DNA of 64,000 bases, taken from positions 6,262,001 to 6,326,000 of the forward strand of contig NZ_CP127295.1 in assembly GCF_030285665.1 (NCBI RefSeq), read 5' to 3'. Shown here one piece after another: positions 1 through 9,201 of this stretch. The stretch is from Amycolatopsis mongoliensis (GTDB lineage Bacteria; Actinomycetota; Actinomycetes; Mycobacteriales; Pseudonocardiaceae). Made by a program: the position numbers and the translations under genes. Each line of letters starts with the position of its first letter. Positions within the stretch are counted from its first letter, which is position 1. A model generated the notes under the pieces. The model saw only the letters and a program-made list of their open reading frames with translations. It ran no database searches and was not told where the DNA came from.

Positions 1-3000
1 TCGACGCGGCGGCGGAGGCGCTGGCCGGCCGGCGGCCCGTCGTGGTCGTCGGGCCGTCGGGGGTCGGGAAGTCGTCGCTGGTCCGCGCCGGGCTCCAGCC
101 GGTCCTGGCCGCGGGCGGCCTGCCCGGGGTGGCCGGGCGGCCGGTCGTGACGATGACGCCGACGGCGAACCCGATGGCCGAGTGGCGCCGTTCTTCGCCG
201 GGGGACGGCCCCCGCGTGCTGGTCGTCGACCAGTTCGAGGAGCTGTTCACCCTGTGCGAGGACGAATCCGGACGACGGTTGTTCGTCGAGTCGCTCGCCG
301 GCTTGGCGGCGAGCGGCGAGGGGCTGGTCGTCCTCAGCCTGCGCGCCGACTTCTACGACCGCTGCCTGGCCTACCCGCAGCTGGTGGAGGCCCTGCGGCA
401 CCACCAGGTCACCGTCGGCCCGATGACCCACGCGCAGCTGGAGGCGGCGATCGTCGGCCCGGCGGACGCCGCTGGTCTGACCCTCGAGCCCGGGCTCGTC
501 GAGGTCCTGCTGGCCGACGTCGGCGACAGCGCGGCGGGCGCCCTGCCGCTGCTGTCGCACGCGATGCTCGCGACCTGGCAGGAGCGCGAAGGTTCGACGC
601 TGACCGTGGCCGGGTACCGGCGGGCCGGCGGCATCGCCGGTGCGGTCACCTCGACGGCCGAGGAGGCGTTCGGCTCGCTGGATCCCGCGGAACAGGACGC
701 GGCGCGGCGACTGCTGCTCCGCCTGGTGCGGCCGGGCGTGCACGAACAGGACACCCGCCGGCCGGTGCGCCGCGAGCTGCTGCTGCGCCAGCTGCCCGAT
801 CAGGCCAAGACGGCGTTGCAGGAGCTCACGGCCGCGCGGCTGCTGACCGTGGACGCGGACGTCGTCAGCATCACCCACGAGGCTTTGCTGCACGCCTGGC
901 CCCGCCTGCGCGAGTGGATCGCCGCGGACCGCGAGGGACTGCGGGTGCACCACCGGCTCAGCGAAGCCACCGAAGCCTGGGAGGCCGAGCAGCAGCACCC
1001 CAGCCTGCTCTACCGCGGTCCGCGCCTGGCCCTGGCCGCGGACTGGGCCGCCGACCACGACGACCGGCTCAGCACGGCCGAGCGCGCCTTCCTGACCACG
1101 AGCCGGGAGGCGGCCGAAGCCGAGGCGCGGCGCGAACGGCGGCAGACCCGCCGGCTGCGCTCACTGGTCACCGGCCTGGCGGTGCTCAGCGTGCTGGTGG
1201 CCGTCGCCGCGACGGTCGCCGTGAGCAAGAGCCGGGCCGCGGACACCGAGCGGGACCTCGCCGTATCGCGCGAACTCGCGTCGGAGGCCAATCAACTGCG
1301 GCTGACCGACCCGGAACTGGCCACCCAGCTGAGCCTCGCCGCCTACCGCGTCGCCGACACCCCGCAGGCCCGCGGGAGCCTGCTCGGCGCGTCGGGTTCG
1401 ACCTCCGTCACCCGCATCAAGGCCCACCCGGGCAGCATCACCGGCATCGCGTTCACCGGTGGAACCGGCTTCGTCACCGCCGGGCTCGACGGCACCACCC
1501 GGTTCTTCGAGCTGTCCGGCTCGGGAGACCCGGTCCCGCACGCGGTGGTGCGGGCCGGAGCGGAAACCGTGACCGCACTCGCCGTGGCGCCCGGCCGCGG
1601 CTTGCTCGCGACCGCCGACGAGGCCGACGCCACCCGGCTCTGGTCGACCGCCGACGCGGACCGGCCCGCGCTCCTCGGCGCCGTGCCGGGCCAGGGGCAG
1701 CCGTCGGCGCTGGCCGTGAACCGCACGGGCACCCTCCTCGCGGCCGGCCGGGAGGACGGCGGCGTCGACGTGTGGGACATCCGCGAGCCCGCCCGGCCGG
1801 TGCGCGCCGGCACGTTGCCGCCCACGGGGAAGGCCGTCCGGGCCGTGGCGTTCTCGCCGACCTCGGCGGAGCTGCTGATCGGCGGCGACGACTTCACCGC
1901 CCGCCTGTGGGACGTCACGGGGTCGCCGGCCCCGGCCGCGGCGTTCGACACGCACACGGCGACGATCCGCAGCGTGGCGTTCAGCCCGGACGGCACCATG
2001 GCCGCCGTGGGCAGCGACGACCGCACGGTCGACCTGTTCACCGTCACCGACCCACGTCACCCGGCGATGCTGCGGCAGCTCACCGGCCACACCAACGCCG
2101 TCCGGGGGCTCGCCTTCAGCCCGGACCAGCGGACCGTCGCGACCGCGAGCGACGACCAGACGGTCCGGCTGTGGAACACCGCGGACGCCACGACGCTGAC
2201 CTCGCTGTCCCAGCCCGCTCCCGCGCGGATCGCGGCGTTCGCCCCGGACGGCGCCACCCTCGTGACCGGCGACGACCTCGGCGGCCTCTGGTTGTGGCAC
2301 CTGCCGCCGCCGACCTTCGCCAACCGCGGTGGCACGGTGACGGCCGTCTACGACCCGCACCGCCCGCAGCTGGCCTTCGGCGCCGAGGACGGCGAGGTGC
2401 ACCTGCGTGCGCTGGCCGACCACCGCGAGCTCGGGACGATCGCGGACGGTCCGGGCAAGGTGTGGGCGCTGGCCTACGCGCCGAAGGAGCCGCTGCTGGT
2501 GGTCGCCGGGGAGGACCGGGTCACGCGGCTGTGGGACGTCTCGGATCCCGCGCGGCCGCGGGCGGTCGCGTCGCTCGGCGACGCCGCGACCGTCTACACG
2601 GCACGGTTCCGGCCCGACGGCCGGCTGCTCGCGCTGACCGGGCTGGACCACGACGTCGTGCTGTGGGACGTCGCCGATCCGGCGCACCCGGTGCGGCTGC
2701 CGGACCTGACCGGGCACACCAACGCCGTCAACGGGCTGGCGTTCAGCCCGGACGGCCGCCTGCTGGCCACCGGAAGCGACGACTACTCGGGCCGGATCTG
2801 GGACGTGTCGGATCCGCGCCGCCCGCGGTTCCTGGTCCGGCTGACCGACCACAGCAACGCCGTGGCGTCGGTGGACTTCAGCCCGGACGGCACGACGCTC
2901 GCCACCGCGTCGGAGGACCACACCGTGCACCTGCTGGACGTCCGGAACCCGGCGCGGCCGGTGCAGGTGGCCGAGCTGACCGGGCCGGCAGACGCGATCT

Positions 3001-3326
3001 CCCTGGTGACGTTCAGCCCGGACGGGCGGCTGCTCGCGACGTCTTCGGACGACGCGACGGCCCGCGTCTGGGACGTCTCCGACCGGACCCGGCCGCAAGC
3101 GCTGGCCGTGCTGACCGGGCATTCCGGGCCGGTGAGCTCGGTGGCGTTCAGCCCGGACACCCGGCAGATCGCCACGACCGGCGACGACCACACCCTCCGG
3201 CTGTGGACCATCGGAGCCGACGACGTCGCCGCCCGGATCTGCGCCTTGTCCGGGCCGCCGCTGACGGCCGAGCAGTGGGGGCACTACGTGCCCGACCTGC
3301 CGTTCCGGCCGCTGTGCCCGAAGTGA
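1..3326 (+). CDS. nSTAND NTPase with transmembrane segment and WD40 propeller (5' partial)
   Basis: The reading frame is open from the first bases of the window, so the N-terminus lies outside. The visible start is a STAND-type P-loop (VVVVGPSGVGKSS, about residues 13-25), followed by a Walker B-like LVVDQFEELF and a winged-helix-like region. A single membrane helix (LVTGLAVLSVLVAVAATVAV) sits about a third of the way in. The C-terminal two thirds are repeated WD40 blades, many with FSPDG and LWDV signatures, enough for one 14-blade or two 7-blade propellers. In this family the N-terminal part is often a DNA-binding, protease or TIR-like effector, and the propeller is the sensor. The effector here cannot be seen. 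Function is inferred: signal-triggered NTPase switch, possibly in defence or stress signalling. Confidence 0.9.
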   Translation, partial: DAAAEALAGRRPVVVVGPSGVGKSSLVRAGLQPVLAAGGLPGVAGRPVVTMTPTANPMAEWRRSSPGDGPRVLVVDQFEELFTLCEDESGRRLFVESLAGLAASGEGLVVLSLRADFYDRCLAYPQLVEALRHHQVTVGPMTHAQLEAAIVGPADAAGLTLEPGLVEVLLADVGDSAAGALPLLSHAMLATWQEREGSTLTVAGYRRAGGIAGAVTSTAEEAFGSLDPAEQDAARRLLLRLVRPGVHEQDTRRPVRRELLLRQLPDQAKTALQELTAARLLTVDADVVSITHEALLHAWPRLREWIAADREGLRVHHRLSEATEAWEAEQQHPSLLYRGPRLALAADWAADHDDRLSTAERAFLTTSREAAEAEARRERRQTRRLRSLVTGLAVLSVLVAVAATVAVSKSRAADTERDLAVSRELASEANQLRLTDPELATQLSLAAYRVADTPQARGSLLGASGSTSVTRIKAHPGSITGIAFTGGTGFVTAGLDGTTRFFELSGSGDPVPHAVVRAGAETVTALAVAPGRGLLATADEADATRLWSTADADRPALLGAVPGQGQPSALAVNRTGTLLAAGREDGGVDVWDIREPARPVRAGTLPPTGKAVRAVAFSPTSAELLIGGDDFTARLWDVTGSPAPAAAFDTHTATIRSVAFSPDGTMAAVGSDDRTVDLFTVTDPRHPAMLRQLTGHTNAVRGLAFSPDQRTVATASDDQTVRLWNTADATTLTSLSQPAPARIAAFAPDGATLVTGDDLGGLWLWHLPPPTFANRGGTVTAVYDPHRPQLAFGAEDGEVHLRALADHRELGTIADGPGKVWALAYAPKEPLLVVAGEDRVTRLWDVSDPARPRAVASLGDAATVYTARFRPDGRLLALTGLDHDVVLWDVADPAHPVRLPDLTGHTNAVNGLAFSPDGRLLATGSDDYSGRIWDVSDPRRPRFLVRLTDHSNAVASVDFSPDGTTLATASEDHTVHLLDVRNPARPVQVAELTGPADAISLVTFSPDGRLLATSSDDATARVWDVSDRTRPQALAVLTGHSGPVSSVAFSPDTRQIATTGDDHTLRLWTIGADDVAARICALSGPPLTAEQWGHYVPDLPFRPLCPK

Positions 3327-3385
3327 GGGTTTCGAGCACCGTCGAAACCCTGGTGGTCACCGGCGGCGGCCGCCAGGCTGGCGCC

Positions 3386-4375
3386 ATGACGCGTTCCGGA
3401 CTGGTGCTGTCCGCTGTGCTGCTGCTGTGCTCGGTGCTGACGGCGGCCCCCGCGCAGGCCCTCGACGGGCACGGCGGCTCGAACTACGCCTTTTACCAGA
3501 TCGACCACGATCCGGGCGGGTGCGACCGCGAGCCCTACGGCGTCGTCAACAGCTACGACAAGGCACCCGCGACGATCGGTGCGCAGCTGCGCCAGATGTA
3601 CGCGGCGGGGCAGCGCCGCCTGCGGATCCCGTTGTTCCACCAGCACGGCCCCGACTCGGGCACGGTGATGAACTCGACGGGCGGTCACCTGTCGGCGAAG
3701 AACCGCAAGAACCTGGCCGACCTGCTGGCCGCGGTGAAGGCGACCGGCTACCAGGAGATCGAGCTCGGCTTCTTCCCGATCGGCGCGGCGGACCCGCACG
3801 GCTGGACCCAGTGGAACGAGACCCAGTACCAGGAGAACCGCTCGATCGTCGAGGACGTCCGCTCGGTGGTGCGCGCGGCCGGCCTGCCCTACCAGCTGGA
3901 CCTGCTCAACGAAGGCATGCCGATGAGCGGGCAGGCAACGCTGCGCGACTACGCGAAGCGGCTGTGGCAGGACTACACCGCCGCACACGGCAAGGCCGAC
4001 ACCGTCGGGTTCTCGATGACCGTCTGGATCGCCGACCGGGCGCGGCAGATCCCGGACGTCTACGGCGGCGACGTCCCGAACGTCTTCGACGTGCACCTGT
4101 ACGGCGACGACTGGAACGGCGACGAGTACAAGCAGTTCGTCGACGCCCACGACGAACTGGCGGGCCAGGGCTACCACCAGGGCTGGATCATCGGCGAGGC
4201 CTACTACGACGACGCGGCGGCCGCGGACGGCATCGCCCGTGCGATCCGGGACACCGGGCAGGTGGTGTTCTACCTGACGCAGTGGCAGCTGAGCCGCGCC
4301 GACGGTTGTGCGGACAAGACGGTCGACGTCGCACCGCCGGTGAGCTACGCCCACTACCTGGCCGACGGCTTCTGA
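3386..4375 (+). CDS. Secreted glycoside hydrolase-like TIM-barrel protein
   Basis: 329 residues starting with a Sec signal peptide (about residues 1-26, cleaved after AQA). The mature part reads like a clan GH-A (cellulase-type) barrel: a LDLLNEG segment carrying the Asn-Glu pair typical of the acid/base, and a WIIGEAYYDD segment carrying a Glu in the position of the nucleophile. The exact substrate is not evident and no carbohydrate-binding module is present. The start at 3386 was chosen because it begins the signal peptide, 60 bases after the WD40 gene; that frame is also open far upstream, but only as an out-of-frame reading of the WD40 gene. Probably exported and acting on a polysaccharide outside the cell; it could be a non-catalytic relative. 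Confidence 0.75.
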   Translation: MTRSGLVLSAVLLLCSVLTAAPAQALDGHGGSNYAFYQIDHDPGGCDREPYGVVNSYDKAPATIGAQLRQMYAAGQRRLRIPLFHQHGPDSGTVMNSTGGHLSAKNRKNLADLLAAVKATGYQEIELGFFPIGAADPHGWTQWNETQYQENRSIVEDVRSVVRAAGLPYQLDLLNEGMPMSGQATLRDYAKRLWQDYTAAHGKADTVGFSMTVWIADRARQIPDVYGGDVPNVFDVHLYGDDWNGDEYKQFVDAHDELAGQGYHQGWIIGEAYYDDAAAADGIARAIRDTGQVVFYLTQWQLSRADGCADKTVDVAPPVSYAHYLADGF

Positions 4376-4561
4376 GCCGGCCGCAGACGACCCGGACCAC
4401 TCGTCACCGTGGTACCCCCTGGAGTTCCACCGCGACCGCCGAATCGATCCGCCGGCCGGCCGCGCTCGGGCGGAGCGTGAACAGCACGGATCGGCAGGCT
4501 CCTCTCCACGTCGTGACTTGAACCGGCGGATCCTGTCGGTCCCTCCCGTTACGGTCGTGGT

Positions 4562-6511
4562 GTGGCGTTGCTGGAGGCGTACGAAGACGACGAGTACCTG
4601 CCCGAGTACGGGACGCTGGTGGTCCGCGACCGCTACGACCCCGAAGGGCTGGAGCCGCTGGGGAACGAGCTGCTCGCGGAGTTCGCGACCGACGCGCTGT
4701 CCGGGACGGTGGCGACGGCCGGGGACGGCTGGGTGCACGGTCACGCAGGCGACCCGTTCCAGGCGGTGCGGCTCGAGGCGCACGATGCGCCACCGTCCTT
4801 TGTGCTCGACGAGTGGGAGGACGTCGTCGAGACGCCGTTCCACAGCCGCAGCGGCCGGATCGCCTTGGGTTACCTCACCGGCGGGGAGGACGACGCGGGT
4901 CTGGAGCTCGGCCGGCGGGGGTTGTTCCGGGCTCGGGTGGCCCGCCGTGCGGCCGTCGACGGCGAAGAGGGCGATGTCTGGCTCATGCAGTTCTGGCCGT
5001 CCGCCGATCCGGGGTTGCCCCGGTGGGTGCGGCGGACCCGCCCGGCCATGTCCGCGCCGGGCTCCGGATGGCACGAGGTGCTCGGTTACGCGGTGATGGA
5101 TGTCGCGTGGCGCGCCGCCGGGTACGGGCCACCTCGCCCCGATGGCTGGCTCGACGAATCCCTGCAGGGTGACCCGCCGGACGCCGCGATCTGCGCGCAG
5201 CTGGGCGTCGAGCGGCCCGAGTCGCAGCGGGACGCGGTGGCGCTGCTGGTCGCGGCCGGGGTGCTCGTGTCCGAAGGGGACGGCTACCGGCTGGCCGAGC
5301 CTCAGCCGCGCGCGGCCGAGCGTCTCGACCTGCCCGACCTGCTCGCCGCGCGGGTCGGCCAGGCCGCCGACCGGACGCGCTTCACGTGGGCGGCCGCGGA
5401 CCTCGCCAGCGTCGCCGCGTGGGGCGGCCCTGCACTGTCCGGCGACCTCGCCGAACGGCTGCTGGTCGCGCCGGGCGACCTGCCCGCCTTGCTCGCCCAC
5501 GCCACCGCTACCGGGCTGGTCCAGCAGGTCGAGGGTGGGATCGCAGTGCTGCCGCGGCGTGTACCGGAGCCGGTCGTGGTGCCCGCCGCGGTGGTCCGGC
5601 CGCCCCGCGCGGCGAATCCGGTGACGTTCGCGGGAGCGCCGCCGCGAGCCGGGGTCGTCGGTGGCAACGGCGACGTCGTGGTGTGGCACCCGGACGGCCC
5701 GGTCGTGCTCGGCCACGTCCCCCACCGGTACCGCTATCACGCCTGCGAGACCGTCGCCGGCATCGCGGTCACCACCTCGGGCGGCCCGGGCACGCTGGTG
5801 CGCCTGGACGGCACCGCCGAGCCGTTGCCCGCCGATCTCGGGATCCGTCCGGTCCGCAGTGCCGACGGGCGGTTCCTCGCCGGTGTCGAGCACCACGTCG
5901 GGCGCCGGTCGTGGGACCGGCCGCACCTGCTGGACGTCACGACCGGCGAGGTGGCGAGCCTGCCGGAGTCGGACGGGCTGACCCGGCGGGCGATCGCGGT
6001 TCTCGACGGCGCGCTGTACTACTCGGAAGGTACCCACGCCGGCAGCCGCACGTACCGCTGGCGGCCCGGCTCCGAGCCCGAGCCACTGGGCCCCGACGTC
6101 CGGCAGATCGATCCGCTCTCCGGTGCGGCCCTGGAACGCGGCGCCGGGGGAGGGTTCCTGCACACCCCGGCCGGTGACCGGATCGCGATCCCGCTCGATC
6201 GGCAGTACGAACTCGCACCCGGTGGTGAGGTGCTTTTCGCGTTCGACTATCCGGCGCATTCGGCTTGGTTGCTCGACGTCGGCACGGACGCACCGCAGGA
6301 GCACCCGTTGCCCGAAGGCTGCGACCTGAGCACCGCGGTCCCCGCCGCCCCGTTCTGGGAGACGCCGTCGACAGTGGTGTTCCAGCAGGAGCGGGGCGGC
6401 CGGACCCGCCTGGTGCGCTGGCACGTGCGAGCCGGCCGCTTCGACCACCACGACCTGCCGGACCTCGTTGGCTACCGGCCCTTCGCCGTCCGGCCCATCC
6501 TTCGCGAGTGA
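4562..6511 (+). CDS. Hypothetical 649-residue protein
   Basis: Not recognised. The protein is acidic at the N-terminus (EAYEDDEYLPEYG), has no signal peptide or membrane helix, and uses typical high-GC third positions throughout, which supports real coding. The middle holds a helical, regulator-like part (residues about 215-330). The C-terminal 300 residues alternate short beta-like strands with DG and GG turns, which could be an irregular beta-propeller. Start is GTG with no clear Shine-Dalgarno, so it may be leaderless. It converges with the pullulanase gene; the 140-base gap has no strong terminator. Confidence 0.7.
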   Translation: MALLEAYEDDEYLPEYGTLVVRDRYDPEGLEPLGNELLAEFATDALSGTVATAGDGWVHGHAGDPFQAVRLEAHDAPPSFVLDEWEDVVETPFHSRSGRIALGYLTGGEDDAGLELGRRGLFRARVARRAAVDGEEGDVWLMQFWPSADPGLPRWVRRTRPAMSAPGSGWHEVLGYAVMDVAWRAAGYGPPRPDGWLDESLQGDPPDAAICAQLGVERPESQRDAVALLVAAGVLVSEGDGYRLAEPQPRAAERLDLPDLLAARVGQAADRTRFTWAAADLASVAAWGGPALSGDLAERLLVAPGDLPALLAHATATGLVQQVEGGIAVLPRRVPEPVVVPAAVVRPPRAANPVTFAGAPPRAGVVGGNGDVVVWHPDGPVVLGHVPHRYRYHACETVAGIAVTTSGGPGTLVRLDGTAEPLPADLGIRPVRSADGRFLAGVEHHVGRRSWDRPHLLDVTTGEVASLPESDGLTRRAIAVLDGALYYSEGTHAGSRTYRWRPGSEPEPLGPDVRQIDPLSGAALERGAGGGFLHTPAGDRIAIPLDRQYELAPGGEVLFAFDYPAHSAWLLDVGTDAPQEHPLPEGCDLSTAVPAAPFWETPSTVVFQQERGGRTRLVRWHVRAGRFDHHDLPDLVGYRPFAVRPILRE

Positions 6512-6651
6512 GCCACTTCGGGTGAGTCGTTCGCCGGTCAGGCTTACGGCTGCTTCGGGTACCGGCCGGTCACGGTCACGCCGAAGCCGGTCCCCGGCCG
6601 CGTTGTTTTCGTCGGGCTCTCCGAACGTGCGCTTGCCTGTCCATCGCGCGG

Positions 6652-9192
6652 TCAGAGCTGGACGAAGACCGCCGCGGTTCGAGCGGGGACGGTCACTCTT
6701 CTCGTGACGGAGTCGAAGGCCGACTGGTGCATCACGGGGTCGACCGAGCCGGCGATGACCGGGTGCAGGGTGATCCGGGCACCGGGGGGTGCGTCGATGG
6801 CCGGTGACGAGGAGGCGGGGGTGGCGTTGAAGACGACGATCACCGCGCGCCAGCGTGGGTCGAGCTCGGTCGTGTCGATCCGCATCGTGATGACGCCGGG
6901 TATGTCCCTGGCCGGGAAGGTGATCCGGCGCCGGATCTCGGCGGCGGTGCCGATGGCGAAGGCGGGCGAGGACCGCCGGATGCGGAGGAACTCCCGGAAG
7001 CGCTCGTGCGCGGCGGTGATCGCCGTGCGGTCCGGCCGCAGCGCCGGGTCGGACAGCAGTGGCCGGGCGTAGTCCCAGTAGGCACGGTTGTCGGCTGCCG
7101 GCGGCAGGCCGGCGCCGAAACCGTTGCCGTCCTCGCAGTTCCACAGTAGACGGTTGAACCAGCCGCCGGAGTTGTAGGAGTTGCGGTCCAGGGACTTGGA
7201 CCGCAGCCGGTCGCTGCCCGCGAGGACGAAGGCAGCGCCCTGGCCGAGGAGCACGACGGCCAGGGACAGGACCTGCATGCGCACCCGGTCGGCGAGGGTC
7301 GTGTCCTGGGGAAGCCGGTGGGCCAGCGCGTCGAACAGGGTCTGGTTGTCGTGGCAGTCGACGTAGGTGATCGCCTCGCCGGGCTCGGCGTTGTATCCGG
7401 CGTCGGCCGCCGTGTCGCTCACCAGGTTCCCGGTCAGGCCGATGCTGATCAGCTCCTGGTACCGCAGGAGCCGGGCGCGTTGCTCGGCTCGGCTGCCGTT
7501 GACCGCCGCTCCGTTGGGCGCGGTGAACAGGCCTGAGCCGAACCCTTGGGCGCGCGGGTCGGCGTCCAGGGGGCCGCCGCCCCGGACCGCGTCCCGGAGA
7601 CGATCGTTGAACGTGCCGATCCCGGTGCCGGCCATGTTGTGCTGAGTGGCCTGCACGAACCGGGCATCGCCGGCGACCTCGCCGAACTCCCACCCCTCTC
7701 CGTACAGCAGGACGGCCGCGCCGTCGACCGAGGACAGCTTGTCCAGCTCGGCACGCAGGGCCAGCATGTCCGCCTTGGGGTGGAAGCCCATGAGGTCGAA
7801 CCGGAAGCCGTCGATCTTGTACTGCTCGGCCCAGGTGAGCACGGAGTCGGTGACGAGCTTGGCCATCATCTGGTGCTCGGGCGCGGTGTCGAGGCAGCCT
7901 GTCGCCGTGCAGACGGCGCCGTCCTCCCGCAGGCGCTGGTAGTAGCCGGGCACGACTCGGTCGAGGACGGAGCCGGGCTCCTGCCCGCTGGCGTGGGTGT
8001 GGTTGTAGACGACGTCCATGACGACGCGAAGGCCGGCTTCGTTCAGTGCGGCGACGGCCGCGCGGAGCTGCTTGATCCGGGCGTGCCCGTCGGGGTCGGT
8101 GGCGTAGGAGCCCTCGGGCGCGGTGTAGTGCAGTGGGTCGTAGCCCCAGTCGTACTCGTCTCGGCCCTGGGTGGCGCTGATCCATTCCTGCTGCCGTTCG
8201 GAGTCGGGCGGCAGTGTGGTCAGCTCGACCGGCGGTACCGGCGAACCGGTCCGTCGTTCGCGGGTGGCGGCGAAGTCGGAGACCGGCATCAGCTGGACGT
8301 GGGTGAGGCCGTCGGCGGCGAGTTCGCGCAGGGCCCGCATCCCCGCGGAGTCGGGCACGGTGAACGCGGAGTACGTGCCGCGCAGGGGCGGTGGGACCGT
8401 CGCGTCACACGCGGAGAAGTCGCGGACGTGCAGCTCGTAGATCGACGCCTGGTCCGGCCGCACGACCGGTGGCTTGCCCAGGGTCGCCCAGCCGGGCGGC
8501 ATCAGCGCCGGATCGGCCAGGTCCACGAGCTGGCTGCGCACCGAGTCCGCGGAAAGCGAAAGGCTGTAGGGATCGGTGACCTCGTTCGTCACCACGGCAC
8601 GGATGCTCGGCGCGTAGACCGTCACCAGGTAGGTGTAGTAGCACCCCCGCCAGTCCGGCCTGCCGGTCACCGACCAGACCCCGGTCCGGTCGTCGCGCCG
8701 CATCCGCACCAAGCGCACGTCAGTGCCCGACGAACTCGCGTAGAGCTTCAGCGTGACCGACCTGGCGGTCGGCGCCCAGACCGCCAGCCGGGGTGTGCCC
8801 TCGTGCCAGGTGGGGCCCAGCCGTTCGGCGGTGGCCGCGGCGAACAGGTCGTCCAGCACGCCGGGCAGCTGGACCCCGGTCGTGTCGAGCAGCCGGCCCG
8901 AGTCGTCCCGCCGGGTGGCGACCAGCGGTGACCGCAGAGCGTCGCCGAGCCGGCCGAGATCGTCCGCCGGCACCTCGAACGCCCGGAAGGTCGCGAGATG
9001 CGGGTATCGGAGCCGCAGCCGGCGCGGCAGCCCGCCGCGCACCGGCCCGAGCGGGAGCACCTCCCGCGCGGCGGCCGGATCGGGGGTGTACTCGAGGGCG
9101 CATCGCCCGGAATCCGGCGTGTTCCACACGACCGTGCTCCGGTCGAGCCACTGCGCGAACGCCGTCGCCGGGCTCAGGGGGGTCTCCTGCAT
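6652..9192 (-). CDS. Pullulanase-type alpha-1,6-glucosidase (GH13)
   Basis: 846 residues. An N-terminal part and a CBM48/E-set-like region ([17 protein letters not shown]) precede a GH13 catalytic barrel. The barrel motifs are all visible: [21 protein letters not shown] with the nucleophile Asp, [10 protein letters not shown] with the acid/base Glu, and [11 protein letters not shown] with the transition-state Asp. This is the arrangement of cytosolic and secreted PulA-like debranching enzymes that cut alpha-1,6 branches in glycogen, pullulan or limit dextrins. No signal peptide is seen, so it should act in the cytoplasm on glycogen or imported branched dextrins. It lies 9 bases downstream of the beta-helix-like membrane protein gene on the same strand, so the two are probably co-transcribed although no functional link is known. 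Confidence 0.9.
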   Translation of the reverse strand: MQETPLSPATAFAQWLDRSTVVWNTPDSGRCALEYTPDPAAAREVLPLGPVRGGLPRRLRLRYPHLATFRAFEVPADDLGRLGDALRSPLVATRRDDSGRLLDTTGVQLPGVLDDLFAAATAERLGPTWHEGTPRLAVWAPTARSVTLKLYASSSGTDVRLVRMRRDDRTGVWSVTGRPDWRGCYYTYLVTVYAPSIRAVVTNEVTDPYSLSLSADSVRSQLVDLADPALMPPGWATLGKPPVVRPDQASIYELHVRDFSACDATVPPPLRGTYSAFTVPDSAGMRALRELAADGLTHVQLMPVSDFAATRERRTGSPVPPVELTTLPPDSERQQEWISATQGRDEYDWGYDPLHYTAPEGSYATDPDGHARIKQLRAAVAALNEAGLRVVMDVVYNHTHASGQEPGSVLDRVVPGYYQRLREDGAVCTATGCLDTAPEHQMMAKLVTDSVLTWAEQYKIDGFRFDLMGFHPKADMLALRAELDKLSSVDGAAVLLYGEGWEFGEVAGDARFVQATQHNMAGTGIGTFNDRLRDAVRGGGPLDADPRAQGFGSGLFTAPNGAAVNGSRAEQRARLLRYQELISIGLTGNLVSDTAADAGYNAEPGEAITYVDCHDNQTLFDALAHRLPQDTTLADRVRMQVLSLAVVLLGQGAAFVLAGSDRLRSKSLDRNSYNSGGWFNRLLWNCEDGNGFGAGLPPAADNRAYWDYARPLLSDPALRPDRTAITAAHERFREFLRIRRSSPAFAIGTAAEIRRRITFPARDIPGVITMRIDTTELDPRWRAVIVVFNATPASSSPAIDAPPGARITLHPVIAGSVDPVMHQSAFDSVTRRVTVPARTAAVFVQL

Positions 9193-9201
9193 GCCCGGTC
9201 C

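Noticed and set aside
3284..8185. Very long minus-strand frame
   Set aside because: Antisense to two real genes; its product is repetitive Arg/Gly/Pro and shows no family pattern.
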